A stretch of DNA of 64,000 nucleotides, taken from positions 124,001 to 188,000 of the forward strand of contig NZ_JAFMPP010000004.1 in NCBI RefSeq assembly GCF_017349315.1. The letters run 5' to 3'. The DNA comes from Jiella flava (lineage in GTDB: Bacteria > Pseudomonadota > Alphaproteobacteria > Rhizobiales > Rhizobiaceae). A program made the position numbers and the translations under genes. Shown here piece after piece: positions 37,610 to 46,336 of this stretch. Each line of letters opens with the position of its first letter. Within the stretch, counting starts at the first letter, position 1. The notes beneath the pieces are model-generated. The model saw only the letters and a program-made list of their open reading frames with translations, ran no database searches and had not been told where the DNA came from.

Positions 37610-38338
37610 ATGACGAAAAGCAACACAAGTCGGTCGACGCTTCACCAGACGATTCTTGCCGATCTGGAGCGCAAGATCGTCTCGGGCGAATGGCCTCCGG
37701 GACACAAGCTGCCGTTCGAAGTGGAACTGGCGCGATCCTATGAGGTCTCGCGCATGACCGTGAACAAGGTCATGACCCAGTTGACCAAGGCCGGCCTGAT
37801 CGAGCGGCGCAAGAGATCCGGCACATTTGTCGCAAAACCGCGCGGCCAGTCGGCGATCCTTGAGATCACCGATGTCGAGGCCGAGGTCCGGGCGCTCAAC
37901 CTGCCCTATTCCTACAAGCTCATGAGTTCAGTCATCCGCAAAGCCAACCGGCATGATGCGGCCTTGCTGGAAGTGCCCGGGACGACCGATATTCTGGAAA
38001 TCAGGGCGCTGCATATGGCACACGGCGAACCGTTCTGCCTGGAGGAACGCCTGATCAATCTCGGCACCGTGCCCGAAGCGGCCCATGCGCCCTTTGCCGA
38101 CGGTCCGGCCGGCGCGTGGCTGGTCCAACGAGTGCCTTGGAGCGCTGCGGAACACAAGATCTTCGCGATCACCGCCACCGCCGACATCGCCAGATTGCTT
38201 GAGATCGCGGCGCGCGTCGCCTGCCTGCTCATCCAGCGCCGGACATGGAGCACCGCGGGCCCGGTCACCTTCGTGCGCTTCACCTATCCGGGCGAAAAGC
38301 ATGCGATTGTCGCCAGCTTCACGCCTGCCGCTGGGTGA
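37610..38338 (+). CDS. Second HutC-like GntR regulator
   Basis: A 242-residue GntR protein with a winged helix at ~12-75 ([39 protein letters not shown]) and a UTRA domain ending [24 protein letters not shown]. The DNA-binding helix (SRMTVNKVM) differs from the HutC at 29906 (SKMTANRAL), so its operator is probably different. The gene is cotranscribed with hutF. Paralogous HutC pairs are seen in some rhizobia. It may bind the same palindrome, regulate only part of the regulon, or sense another intermediate. Its UTRA core ([20 protein letters not shown]) is close to that of HutC. Confidence 0.88.
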   Translation: MTKSNTSRSTLHQTILADLERKIVSGEWPPGHKLPFEVELARSYEVSRMTVNKVMTQLTKAGLIERRKRSGTFVAKPRGQSAILEITDVEAEVRALNLPYSYKLMSSVIRKANRHDAALLEVPGTTDILEIRALHMAHGEPFCLEERLINLGTVPEAAHAPFADGPAGAWLVQRVPWSAAEHKIFAITATADIARLLEIAARVACLLIQRRTWSTAGPVTFVRFTYPGEKHAIVASFTPAAG

Positions 38339-38500
38339 GAGGGCTCCGAGGGTCCTTGGCGCGACGACGCGGGATTCGCCGTCGGCGGTGGAGGCACCTG
38401 CAGGCATTTGCGACGATCACCGTCTCGACCGCCATGGCCGGGTCATATCGCGGGATCGCGACGGTCACCTCTATATCTCTGGGGCAGACAAAGGCACAAG

Positions 38501-38590
38501 TGGCGGTGAGAGAGGGATTCGAACCCTCGATACGGTTTCCCGTATACACGCGTTCCAGGCGTGCGCCTTCAACCACTCGGCCACCTCACC
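38501..38590 (-). tRNA. tRNA-Ser (anticodon GGA)
   Basis: The minus strand gives a type II tRNA. The acceptor stem is GGTGAG-G/CTCACC, the anticodon loop CTGGAAC with anticodon GGA, and the long variable arm TATACGGGAAACCGTAT. The T-loop TTCGAAT is in a GAGGG/CCCTC stem, and discriminator G with an encoded CCA follows. It reads UCC/UCU serine codons. The 90 nt include CCA. Confidence 0.96.
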
Positions 38591-39010
38591 ATGTTCGATC
38601 ATCGCCATGCGCCTGATCCGTGGCCGCGGGGGCTTCAGGGGCACGAAGGATGGCGCGGGGCTTTCCGGCCCCTCGTCGAACGGCGCGGGGATATGACAGA
38701 TTGCGTGCCGCTTCAAGCCCCGAATTCCATTGGGCTCCCGGAGGATGCCGGTGGGCGGGCCCTTGTCACATTCCGGTCACCCTTCCTGTCACCCTTGCGG
38801 CTGGCTTGGCCGCGGCGCGCGGCTGGCGCCTGCGGGCTGTCGTCTCTGGCGCATATGTCTTCGAGGCGAGCGTCGCCTGATGGGCGGCGCGGGGACTTTT
38901 CGGCCCTTGGCTCGACGGGGCGACGCAGGCCGGCGTCGGTCGAAATGGCAACGGGCCGCGAATCGGGGTGGAACCTGCCCGTTTCCCAGTTGCGCAAGTG
39001 GGCGGGGCCG
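38591..39010. other. GC-rich intergenic region
   Basis: About 420 bases with overlapping open frames in several phases, as expected by chance at this GC content. None shows a domain, signal peptide or plausible ribosome-binding site that I can support. No clear RNA structure was recognised. Confidence 0.45.
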
Positions 39011-39532
39011 TCAGGTGTGGTCCGGCGACGGGATGTCGCTGTCGTCGGGGCGGGCGCCGGGCGCGGCGCGGTCGTCACGCTCCAGCTTTTTGACGATGCC
39101 GGCAAAGCCCTCGAACAACTGCCGCATCTTGTCGATCGCAGCGTCGGTGTCGTTGCGGGGTGCGGGTGATGCTGGCGGCGGCGGCGGCGCGGCCTGGCCC
39201 GATCGCTGAGCTTCGAGAGCGGCGACCCGGCGCTCCAGCGCGGCGATCCGCTTGGCATCCCGCTCGGCGGTCGTGTCGGCGAGGGCCGCGGCGGCGCGGG
39301 CGTCTTTGCCACAGACGATCGTTTCGCGGCTGACCCGGCAGGGCACGAGCTCTCCGGTCACGGTGTCGAGCCGCGCCACCACGCCGTCGATCCGGATCAT
39401 CTTGAAACGGCCGACCTCCGCAGGCTTTGCCGCCGCACCGAACACCGATTGCGCCGTGGCCGGTTCCGCCGGCGCCAGTCCAGCGCAAAAAGCTGCGATG
39501 AGGATGAAGCCTTTGATCGCCCTGCCGTCCAT
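39011..39532 (-). CDS. Hypothetical secreted protein with C-terminal coiled coil
   Basis: The start at ATG 39532 gives 173 residues beginning MDGRAIKGFILIAAFCAGLAPAEPATAQ, a signal peptide with an AXA-like cleavage site. A small domain follows with two Cys (VPCRVSRETIVCGKD) and a likely short beta-sheet (RFKMIRIDGVVARLDTVTGELVPC). Then come a coiled-coil helix (AERDAKRIAALERRVAALEAQRS) and a Pro-rich linker. I do not recognise the family. A periplasmic or envelope location is likely. The frame is open as far as 39751, but the extension precedes the signal peptide. Confidence 0.6.
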   Translation of the reverse strand: MDGRAIKGFILIAAFCAGLAPAEPATAQSVFGAAAKPAEVGRFKMIRIDGVVARLDTVTGELVPCRVSRETIVCGKDARAAAALADTTAERDAKRIAALERRVAALEAQRSGQAAPPPPPASPAPRNDTDAAIDKMRQLFEGFAGIVKKLERDDRAAPGARPDDSDIPSPDHT

Positions 39533-39749
39533 GATCTGCCGCGCTCTCTTGCTGTTGCACGGCGCGTTCGCCGCCGCGTCTTTGCTCACGGCTGAAAGGC
39601 TCGCACGGCGTGATGGCCGCGATGTGGCCGCCCCCCGGCGTGGCCTGCAGCGCTCGGCTGGGGCCGGGCGATCGGTGATCCTGACTTCGGACGATCGCGC
39701 TCGATGCGTCACGATTGATTTTTGACGCGTTGTTTGGCACCGCTCTGTC

Positions 39750-40097
39750 ATGAGCGAGACGATCTACAAAATCCTGCCGCGCCCTTTGTGGGAAAAGGCC
39801 AAGGCCGAGGGCACATTTGACGGCGCGCCGGTGGACCATGCCGATGGCTACATCCATTTTTCCACCGCGAGCCAGTTGCGCGAGACGGCGGCCAAGCACT
39901 TTGCCGGCGAAACCGATCTTCTGTTGCTGGCCGTCGACCCGGCGCCGCTCGGGGCGGCGCTGAAATATGAGCCGTCGCGGGGCGGCGCGCTGTTTCCGCA
40001 TCTTTACGCCAGCCTTCCGGTGGCTGCGGTCGCGTGGATCGCGGATCTGCCGCTCGGCCCGGACGGTCGGCATCTCTTTCCCGCCTCCATCGGGTGA
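39750..40097 (+). CDS. DUF952 family protein
   Basis: A 115-residue protein. YKILPRPLWEKAKAEGTFDGAPVDHADGYIHFSTASQLRETAAKHF is the hallmark of the DUF952 family, including the GYIHFSTA motif. LKYEPSRGGALFPHLYASL is also typical. Members are small cytoplasmic proteins of unknown function, related in fold to ADP-ribosyltransferase-like proteins. It lies 29 bases upstream of pyrD on the same strand, the usual rhizobial order, so the two are probably cotranscribed. Confidence 0.88.
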   Translation: MSETIYKILPRPLWEKAKAEGTFDGAPVDHADGYIHFSTASQLRETAAKHFAGETDLLLLAVDPAPLGAALKYEPSRGGALFPHLYASLPVAAVAWIADLPLGPDGRHLFPASIG

Positions 40098-40126
40098 GGC
40101 GGCGTGACCGGATCTGAACATTTGCG

Positions 40127-41224
40127 ATGAGTCTCCTCTACCGCCTCGCGCGGCCGGCGCTGTTCCGGCTCGATGCCGAACGCGCCCACGGGCTGTCGAT
40201 CGAAGCTTTGAAACGCGGCCTGGTGCGCGATCTCGACATTCCGGTCGATGGCCGGCTGCATGTCGAAGTCGCCGGCATTCGCTTTCCCAATCCGCTGGGG
40301 CTTGCCGCCGGCTACGACAAGAATGCCGAGGTGCCCGACGCGGCGCTGAAGCTCGGCTTCGGTTTTGTCGAGGTCGGCACGCTGACGCCGAAGCCGCAGG
40401 CGGGCAATCCGCAGCCGCGGATCTTCCGGCTGCCGAAGGCGCGCGCCGTGATCAACCGGCTTGGCTTCAACAATGACGGCCATGCGGACGCCGCCGAGCG
40501 GCTGGCGGCACGTCTGCGCAAGCCGGGCATCGTTGGCGTCAATATCGGCGCCAACAAGGATTCGCCCGACCGGGTCGCCGACTATGTCGAGGGCGTCAAC
40601 GTCTTCGAGAGTTTCGCCGACTATCTCACCGTCAACATCTCCTCGCCGAATACGCCGGGGCTGCGGGCATTTCAGTCGGGCAGCGAGCTTGATCGATTGC
40701 TGAAAGCCGTGGTGGCCGCGCGCAACGGCTATGCGGCGATGACGGCGAGCCAGCGCAAACCGGTCTTCGTCAAAGTGGCGCCGGATCTGTCGGAAGACCA
40801 GATCGAGGAAATCGCCGATGCCGCCCGTCACCGCGCGGTCGACGGACTGATCGTTTGCAACACCACGCTCGCCCGGGACGGTATCGAGGGCGATCCGCTG
40901 GCCGCCGAGACAGGCGGGCTCTCCGGGCGACCGTTGATGCGCCGCTCGACCTGGGTTTTGGCGCGCTTTCGTCGCGCGGTCGGGCCCGATTTCCCGCTGA
41001 TCGGCGTCGGCGGGGTGGAAGACGCCCGCACCGCGATCATGAAGATCGAGGCGGGCGCCGATCTGGTGCAGCTCTATACCGGGCTCGTCTATGGCGGCCC
41101 GCATCTGCCGGCGCGCATCCTGAAAGGGATGCTGCGGGTGCTCGACAGGGGCGATATCGAAAACATCGCTCAGTTGCGCGATCGCCGGGTCGACGACCTC
41201 TTGGCCGGGCCAGCGCCGAGCTAG
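40127..41224 (+). CDS. pyrD: Dihydroorotate dehydrogenase (quinone), class 2
   Basis: A 365-residue protein with an N-terminal amphipathic region (LYRLARPALFRLDAERAHGLSIEALK), which marks the membrane-bound class 2 form. FMN-binding motifs follow: NPLGLAAGYDKNAEVPDA, GTLTPKPQAGNPQPRIFRLP, and NRLGFNNDGH. The catalytic Ser is in NISSPNTPGLR. Near the C-terminus are VGGVEDARTAIMKIEAGADLVQLYTGLVYGGP. It oxidises dihydroorotate to orotate in pyrimidine synthesis, passing electrons to quinone at the inner membrane. Confidence 0.97.
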   Translation: MSLLYRLARPALFRLDAERAHGLSIEALKRGLVRDLDIPVDGRLHVEVAGIRFPNPLGLAAGYDKNAEVPDAALKLGFGFVEVGTLTPKPQAGNPQPRIFRLPKARAVINRLGFNNDGHADAAERLAARLRKPGIVGVNIGANKDSPDRVADYVEGVNVFESFADYLTVNISSPNTPGLRAFQSGSELDRLLKAVVAARNGYAAMTASQRKPVFVKVAPDLSEDQIEEIADAARHRAVDGLIVCNTTLARDGIEGDPLAAETGGLSGRPLMRRSTWVLARFRRAVGPDFPLIGVGGVEDARTAIMKIEAGADLVQLYTGLVYGGPHLPARILKGMLRVLDRGDIENIAQLRDRRVDDLLAGPAPS

Positions 41225-41233
41225 AGCATGATG

Positions 41234-41257
41234 CCGAAACGGTGCATGACGTTTCGG
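41234..41257. repeat. Short rhizobial-type intergenic hairpin (TAGAGCATGATG...)
   Basis: CCGAAACG (41234-41241) pairs exactly with CGTTTCGG (41250-41257). The preceding CTAGAGCATGATGCCGAAA is of the style seen in many rhizobial intergenic repeats that begin AGAGCATGAT. It directly follows pyrD. Confidence 0.5.
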
Positions 41258-41280
41258 ATCCCACCATGCGGCAAAACAAT

Positions 41281-41328
41281 GGCCTGGAGCGGAATGGCGG
41301 TCTGCTTAACGGCATTCCGCTCCAGGCC
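41281..41328. terminator. Long perfect hairpin between convergent genes
   Basis: GGCCTGGAGCGGAATG (41281-41296) is the exact complement of 41313-41328, a 16-bp perfect stem with a 16-nt loop. It sits between the convergent ends of pyrD (41224) and the ceramidase-like gene (41343). It is a likely bidirectional terminator or a repeat element; no T-run follows directly. Confidence 0.6.
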
Positions 41329-41342
41329 GGCGCGGGATCCGG

Positions 41343-42017
41343 TCAACCGGTGACGCTACGGGAGACCGGCGCGCGAGCCGGCGGCGTGTCGATCGCCGCA
41401 ACCAGCAAGAGGCCGAGGGTGACGGCATTCAAGAGATGCCAGAAGAGGTGGGTGCCGAAGGGCCACAGTGCGCAGAGCGGCGTGTCGAGGGTGCGCAGGG
41501 TCAGCGAGACGCCAAAGGTGATGCCCGCCGCCATGACGAGGGTGCCCGGCCCGGTGCGCTGCCTGATCCGCAATCCGCCGATCACCAGCATGGCCAGCAG
41601 GGCCGGGACATAGCTCGCCGATGAGCCGACGGCGGGTGCCAACAGCGGTCCGGCAAAAGCTGACGCCAGCAGAAAGATCAGCGTGCCGAGCCCTGCGACA
41701 AGCGGCGTCAGCCCGAAAAACCGCACCAGAGCCAAGGCGAAATAGGCAGCGATGAAAATCGCAATCGGAATGACGTCGCAAAGACTCGCCCAGCGCGTCG
41801 CGATCGTGTGGAACAGGAACGAACCGGCGCCGATCACCGCGACGAGAATGCAGAGCGCCTGCGCCGGTCGATCCGACCCGCCGCGCATCTTCCACAGACT
41901 GAGCGCGAACAGCGCTGCGAGCAGAAAGGCGAGGTTCGAGATCGCATTCAGCGGCTCGGCCCAAAAGCCCGGGCCGAGCCGTTCGCAATAGGCGTCGATC
42001 GGGGCTGACCATGACAT
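41343..42017 (-). CDS. Ceramidase-like membrane protein
   Basis: A 224-residue protein with about seven membrane segments. It begins MSWSAPIDAYCERLGPGFWAEPLNAISNLAF, then GAGSFLFHTIATRWASLCDVIPIAIF, and ends with THLFWHLLNAVTLGLLL. The conserved His and Asp of the alkaline ceramidase/CREST superfamily are present in FLFHT, SLCDVIP and FWHLLNA. Bacterial members are not well characterised; the eukaryotic enzymes cleave the amide bond of ceramide. A zinc-dependent membrane hydrolase is likely, substrate unknown. Confidence 0.82.
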   Translation of the reverse strand: MSWSAPIDAYCERLGPGFWAEPLNAISNLAFLLAALFALSLWKMRGGSDRPAQALCILVAVIGAGSFLFHTIATRWASLCDVIPIAIFIAAYFALALVRFFGLTPLVAGLGTLIFLLASAFAGPLLAPAVGSSASYVPALLAMLVIGGLRIRQRTGPGTLVMAAGITFGVSLTLRTLDTPLCALWPFGTHLFWHLLNAVTLGLLLVAAIDTPPARAPVSRSVTG

Positions 42018-42169
42018 GCGTCGATCATCTCACATCGCCGACCGAATGACATGACCTTTTGCCATTTCCCTCTCGGCCTGGGTTCAAACGCCACTCGCGC
42101 TTGCCGGCGAACTTCTGCAAGCGCCGCTCTCATGGATCGCCGGTCTCCGTGTCTGACGCGCGGTGTGGC

Positions 42170-42580
42170 TCAACGGTGGTTCCGCCAGGGATCCTCGGCA
42201 CCGAAGGCCCGCACCCGCCTTTCGGTCGCGTCACCAAACGATCCCAGCGCCTCATCTTCCCGGTCCGAAAGATCCATGGCCGTCGTTCCTCCGGCGGCCA
42301 TTGCGGCATTGTAGAGGCGATCGACATTCTCTTTGGCCGCGTGCGGGCCGGGATCAACCTGAAGGTCGTCCGGTGATGAGGTTCGGCGGCGGCTGAAGTC
42401 GTCGTCTCGCCCATCGCCGATCAGGGAGATTCCGTCGCCGAGAACGATCGGCGCATCGACGACATCGCAACCCTCGGCCTGATCGACGTCACTCCGCTCG
42501 AAGCCGACAGCGGCGCAAAGCCGCTGAATCACCGCGCGGGCATTCGCGGCGCGGGACGTGGGCATAACGGTGGACGACAT
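42170..42580 (-). CDS. Hypothetical protein
   Basis: A 136-residue frame whose ATG at 42580 follows GGGAGG at ideal spacing, the main reason for calling it. The sequence starts MSSTVMPTSRAANARAVIQRLCAAVGFERSD and is rich in Asp and Arg. There is no signal peptide, membrane segment or domain that I recognise. The start is 257 bases from the divergent gene at 42838. The frame could still be chance. Confidence 0.45.
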   Translation of the reverse strand: MSSTVMPTSRAANARAVIQRLCAAVGFERSDVDQAEGCDVVDAPIVLGDGISLIGDGRDDDFSRRRTSSPDDLQVDPGPHAAKENVDRLYNAAMAAGGTTAMDLSDREDEALGSFGDATERRVRAFGAEDPWRNHR

Positions 42581-42837
42581 CGGCGCCTCCCTTGGCGTGT
42601 CGGCGCTCTCGCGAAAGCTGTGTGGCGCACCTTAAAAATATGCGTTGGCTTCTCCTTCTTTACACGGTCCGCCCTGCGACTTTTTGGTGAAGAACGCGGA
42701 GCCGACCAAACATCTGTAGCGCGATCGATCATCACTCTGCCGCCGACGCCGTCTCGGCGGGATGACGCGGCTGCAAAGCATTTGGTATGGTGATGCCTTA
42801 AGGGCAGTTGCCTGAGCTTCGAGCATGGGAGGATCAA

Positions 42838-43416
42838 TTGCAAAAGGCCATCAAACTTATCGCCTTGATTGTGGCGGTGTCATGCGGTGCTGTCGTCTCG
42901 ACCGTTGCGGGAATCGGCGCGCAGACCGACCCTGTGGCAACGCCGGCGATTGCCGTCGCCGCGTTCGATTATACCGACAGCTCGGGCGAAGTGCGTGACC
43001 AGTCGACGCAGCATGCCGCCCGGATCAAGGCGTTCCGGGCGGATATCGAGGCGGGGCTGACGGCCGGCCCTCGCTACGTACCGGTCTCGCTTGGCTGTCG
43101 TCGCAAGGACGCCTGCAGCCTCGCCACGTTGCACCCCGAGCCGCTGCTCGCGGCCGCTCGTGCGGCGGGCGCCGACTATCTGGTCTTCGGTGGGGTGAAG
43201 AAGATGAGCACGCTCGTCGGATGGGGGCGCGTGGGCGTCCTCGACGTCGCGGCGAACCGCCTTGTCTTCGATCGGGTGATTTCGTTCCGCGGCGATAGCG
43301 ACGCAGCGTTCGAGAAGGCGGCTGATTTTGTCGTCAAAGACATCCGGCGCGCGCTCGCTGCGCCGATCGGGAAAGCTGGCGATATGTCGGAGGGCGGGAT
43401 GCGTGGCGTCCGTTGA
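42838..43416 (+). CDS. DUF2380 family secreted protein
   Basis: TTG 42838 follows GGGAGG by six bases and gives about 192 residues; the frame is open to 42808. The N-terminus is a signal peptide (LIALIVAVSCGAVVSTVAGIGAQ). The mature part reads PAIAVAAFDYTDSSGEVRDQSTQHAARIKAFRADIEAGL, then DYLVFGGVKKMSTLVGWGRVGVLDV. This is the DUF2380 pattern, with an AAFDYTD start like TolB-like lipoproteins of the FlgT-type fold. There are two Cys in GCRRKDAC, possibly a disulfide. Probably periplasmic; function unknown. Confidence 0.75.
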   Translation: MQKAIKLIALIVAVSCGAVVSTVAGIGAQTDPVATPAIAVAAFDYTDSSGEVRDQSTQHAARIKAFRADIEAGLTAGPRYVPVSLGCRRKDACSLATLHPEPLLAAARAAGADYLVFGGVKKMSTLVGWGRVGVLDVAANRLVFDRVISFRGDSDAAFEKAADFVVKDIRRALAAPIGKAGDMSEGGMRGVR

Positions 43417-43668
43417 GCGCAGGTCGCAGGTCTTGATCGCTGCTCCGCCTCACGTCGCCGTGTCTGACGATCGATTTCGCCTGTGCGCCGATGCTGCCCG
43501 CAACGCAGGGAGATTTCGCAAATCATCGATGCACGCGTCAAAATTCGGCGCTGAATCATTGAACGGCGAAAATTCGCTCACCATCTCTTGGTTATCGGAA
43601 ACATAAGAGAGGTCGCTCTCCCGCGATGCTTGGCATTGCGGCCATTTCTACAAGGAAAATTGACTGCG

Positions 43669-44112
43669 ATGTCTTCACAAGCTTTGATTCGCCCCGCCTG
43701 GACGCCGGTCACGATTGCTGTAATGGTTGGCGGCTTCGCCGTCTGGTGGCCGCTGGGTCTCGCGATGCTCGCCTACATCCTCTGGGGTGAGCGCCTCGAA
43801 GGTTTCAAGCGCGATGTCAACCATTCGACGGACAAGTTCATGAACAGTATGAAACGCTCCGGTTTCAAGGCGCCGTTCGGGCACGAGCGGACCGGCAATG
43901 TGGCCTTCGACGACTGGCGCGATGCTGAACTGCGCCGGCTCGACGAAGAGCGGCGTAAGCTGAACGAGGCGGCGGCCGATTTCGAGGCCTATGCGCGCGA
44001 ATTGCGCCGGGCGAAGGATCAGGAAGAGTTTGACCGCTATATGCGCGAGCGCAAAGCGCGTGAGTCGGACGGCCGCCATCAAGGCCCGGTCGTCGACGGT
44101 CACCCCGCTTAA
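43669..44112 (+). CDS. DUF2852 family membrane protein
   Basis: ATG 43669 behind AAGGA gives 147 residues. A hydrophobic segment spans ~12-38 (WTPVTIAVMVGGFAVWWPLGLAMLAYILW). A cytoplasmic helical domain follows with FDDWRDAELRRLDEERRKLNEAAADFEAYARELRRAKDQEEFDRYM. This is the DUF2852 pattern, common and almost confined to Hyphomicrobiales. It is a single-pass inner-membrane protein with a coiled-coil tail. Function unknown. Confidence 0.85.
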   Translation: MSSQALIRPAWTPVTIAVMVGGFAVWWPLGLAMLAYILWGERLEGFKRDVNHSTDKFMNSMKRSGFKAPFGHERTGNVAFDDWRDAELRRLDEERRKLNEAAADFEAYARELRRAKDQEEFDRYMRERKARESDGRHQGPVVDGHPA

Positions 44113-44363
44113 GGACGGTCATCCGGCGTAAGGTCGAAGGCCATAAGGGAGGTCCGGCGCAAGCGGGGCTCACCGAAATAGAATCCTGACCGAAATGGGT
44201 GATGAATCAAAGCGGCGGCGTCCTTTGGGGGTGCCGCCGCTTTGCTGTCTGCGCTAAGATGATGGTCCCCGACATGCGTCGCATCGGGCCGGCGAGCCAG
44301 CGGCTCCCGGTCGGGCGACGGCATGGTCTGGATCGATGTCAAAGCAGGATTGTCCGACTGCCG

Positions 44364-45182
44364 ATGCCTTCGCTTCTGCGCCGCCAACCGGATTTGGCGC
44401 TGCCCGTCTCGATCGAGATCGCCGGCGCGTCGTTGTCTCTGACGGTCCGTCACAATTCTCGCGCCAAGCGGCTGGTGATGCGGATGGCGCCGGGTGGGAC
44501 AGGCGTCGTGGTGACGGCCCCGAAGGGCATGCCTGCCCGCACCATTCGCGCGTTCCTCGAGCGCCACCGCGGCTGGGTCGAGGAGCGGGTCGCGCGGTCG
44601 CCGACGACGGTGATGATTGCGCCGGATGCGATCATCCCGCTGCGGGGCGAGCCGACGCGGCTCGTCCATCGCGGCGGCCGGCTGGTGACACGGCTGGAGC
44701 CTGCCGGCGACGATGACGCTGCGTTATCCGCGCCGATCGAGATAGACGCAGCGCTGTTCGGGGCGGGAGAGGGCAAGGCTCCGATCGTTCGTCAGCAGCT
44801 TCTCGTCGGCGGCGACGCGGCGCATTTTTCCCGGCGCGTGCTTGATTACCTCCGCCGCGAGGCGCGCTCGGACCTTGACGCGGCGGTCAGGCGTCACGCC
44901 GACCGGGTCGGCCTGGAGCCCCGCGCCATCACCATCAAGGACACGACGAGCCGGTGGGGCTCCTGCACGGCGGATCGGCGGCTGGCCTTCTCTTGGCGAA
45001 TCATCATGGCGCCGCCCTTCGTTCTCGACTACCTCGCCGCCCACGAAGTGGCGCATTTCCGGCAGATGAATCACGGGCCGGATTTCTGGGCGCTGTGCGA
45101 AACACTGTGTCCAACCATGGCCGATGGCAAGGCCTGGCTGAAACGCCATGGCGGCGCGCTTCACGCGATTGCCGGCGGATAG
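44364..45182 (+). CDS. YgjP-like zinc metallopeptidase (M48/SprT-like)
   Basis: About 272 residues from ATG 44364; the frame is open to 44199. The N-terminal half has RHNSRAKRLVMRM and FLERHRGWVEERV, typical of the YgjP/WLM group. The C-terminal half has SRWGSCTADRRLAFSWRIIMAPPFVLDYLAAHEVAHFRQMNHGPDFWALC. The HEVAH zinc-binding motif with the distal His of NHGPDFW gives a complete metal site. This places it in the YgjP-type DUF45 family of predicted metal-dependent hydrolases. Substrate unknown. Confidence 0.88.
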   Translation: MPSLLRRQPDLALPVSIEIAGASLSLTVRHNSRAKRLVMRMAPGGTGVVVTAPKGMPARTIRAFLERHRGWVEERVARSPTTVMIAPDAIIPLRGEPTRLVHRGGRLVTRLEPAGDDDAALSAPIEIDAALFGAGEGKAPIVRQQLLVGGDAAHFSRRVLDYLRREARSDLDAAVRRHADRVGLEPRAITIKDTTSRWGSCTADRRLAFSWRIIMAPPFVLDYLAAHEVAHFRQMNHGPDFWALCETLCPTMADGKAWLKRHGGALHAIAGG

Positions 45183-45203
45183 TTTTGGGGCGGACGAAAG
45201 CCT

Positions 45204-46178
45204 TTATCCGTTTTCGCCGTCTGCTGGTCGGGTGATGAAGACCTTGATCAAATGGTGCGCGATCGCGAACGATCGCGGCACGACCAGCCCTTGGGGGTGA
45301 GTCCCGTCGAACATCGTTTCGACCTCGTTTCGGTCGAACCAGCGGCAGGCCTCAAGCTCGACCCTGTCAAAATGGATGTCGCGGCTTGTCGCTTCGGCGA
45401 TACAACCGATCATCAGATTGCCGGGAAACGGCCAAGGCTGCGAGGCGACGATGGTGACTGCGCCGACCGCGATGCCGGCTTCCTCCAGAGTTTCGCGTCG
45501 AACCGCATCCTCGACGGTCTCGCCAGGTTCGACAAAGCCGGCAAGGCAGGACCAGAAATTTTCGGCAAATCGCGCCTGACGGCCGAGAAGGTAGCGTCCT
45601 TCGCCGTCGTGGACGAGCATGATGGTCACCGGATCGGTGCGGGGGAAGATCACGTTGTCACACGCTGTGCATGCGCGCCGATAGCCGGCGGCCTCCGACC
45701 GGGTCGGCTGGCCGCAGACGCCGCAAAACTGGGTCTTGCGATGCCACTGGACGAGATGGGTGGCCTGACCGAGCCGCCCGATCGTTTCCGCATCGAGACG
45801 TTCTTCCATGGCGAGATCGCGCAGATCGATCAAGGCGAGACCGGCGGCGATGGCCCGATCCGGATCGTCGATCGGGACGATGGCCGCGAGAACCGGGATA
45901 TCGTCGGTGTCGAAGCCGAGCAGGATCGCCGCTTGCGGATCGGCGCCGAGCCGCCGGGCCTCATCGAGGCTGAAGCCTGCATCGAGGCGCTCGCCGGCGG
46001 TCTTGATCAGCCATTTGCCGAGGCCGGTGAGATGGATTTTGGCGTTCGGGTGGGCCAGCGCGGCCGCGAGGCTCTCGCCGGTGCGCAATTCGCCGTCGCG
46101 GCGCAGGCTGTTTTGCGCAAAGCCCATGCGGGCGCTGATCTCCGACCGGGCGGGGGGCGTCGTCGAGCGATCGGACAT
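45204..46178 (-). CDS. nudC: NAD(+)/NADH diphosphatase
   Basis: A 324-residue protein from ATG 46178 behind CAGGAG. It has a four-Cys zinc ribbon (FCGVCGQPT...RACTACDNVIFPR), then the Nudix box GFVEPGETVEDAVRRETLEEAGI, and SQPWPFPGNLMIG, the motif that selects NADH/NAD. It splits NAD(H) into NMN(H) and AMP and may also remove NAD caps from RNA. Further upstream the same frame stays open for more than 200 codons through the HIT gene in another phase, but that is not coding. Confidence 0.95.
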   Translation of the reverse strand: MSDRSTTPPARSEISARMGFAQNSLRRDGELRTGESLAAALAHPNAKIHLTGLGKWLIKTAGERLDAGFSLDEARRLGADPQAAILLGFDTDDIPVLAAIVPIDDPDRAIAAGLALIDLRDLAMEERLDAETIGRLGQATHLVQWHRKTQFCGVCGQPTRSEAAGYRRACTACDNVIFPRTDPVTIMLVHDGEGRYLLGRQARFAENFWSCLAGFVEPGETVEDAVRRETLEEAGIAVGAVTIVASQPWPFPGNLMIGCIAEATSRDIHFDRVELEACRWFDRNEVETMFDGTHPQGLVVPRSFAIAHHLIKVFITRPADGENG

Positions 46179-46336
46179 GGCGTGATCTCCTGGCGCGAGC
46201 GACTCATGCATGATTTGAGCCGGGCGCATGCTTCGGTGAGTCGATGTCAGAGATGCGTGCGTCACCTCCAATCCCGCGCGCCGGCCGATGCAAAAGCACG
46301 GCTGCAGCGTCATGGCAAAATGCGCTGCCCGGTAAA

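Noticed and set aside
38501-38590. tRNA genes as a phage or island attachment site
   Set aside because: No integrase gene or direct repeat of the tRNA 3' end was found nearby, and gene content around both tRNAs is ordinary.
38591-39010. Overlapping open frames in the GC-rich stretch after tRNA-Ser as a gene
   Set aside because: Open frames occur in several phases on both strands, none with a domain or proper start.
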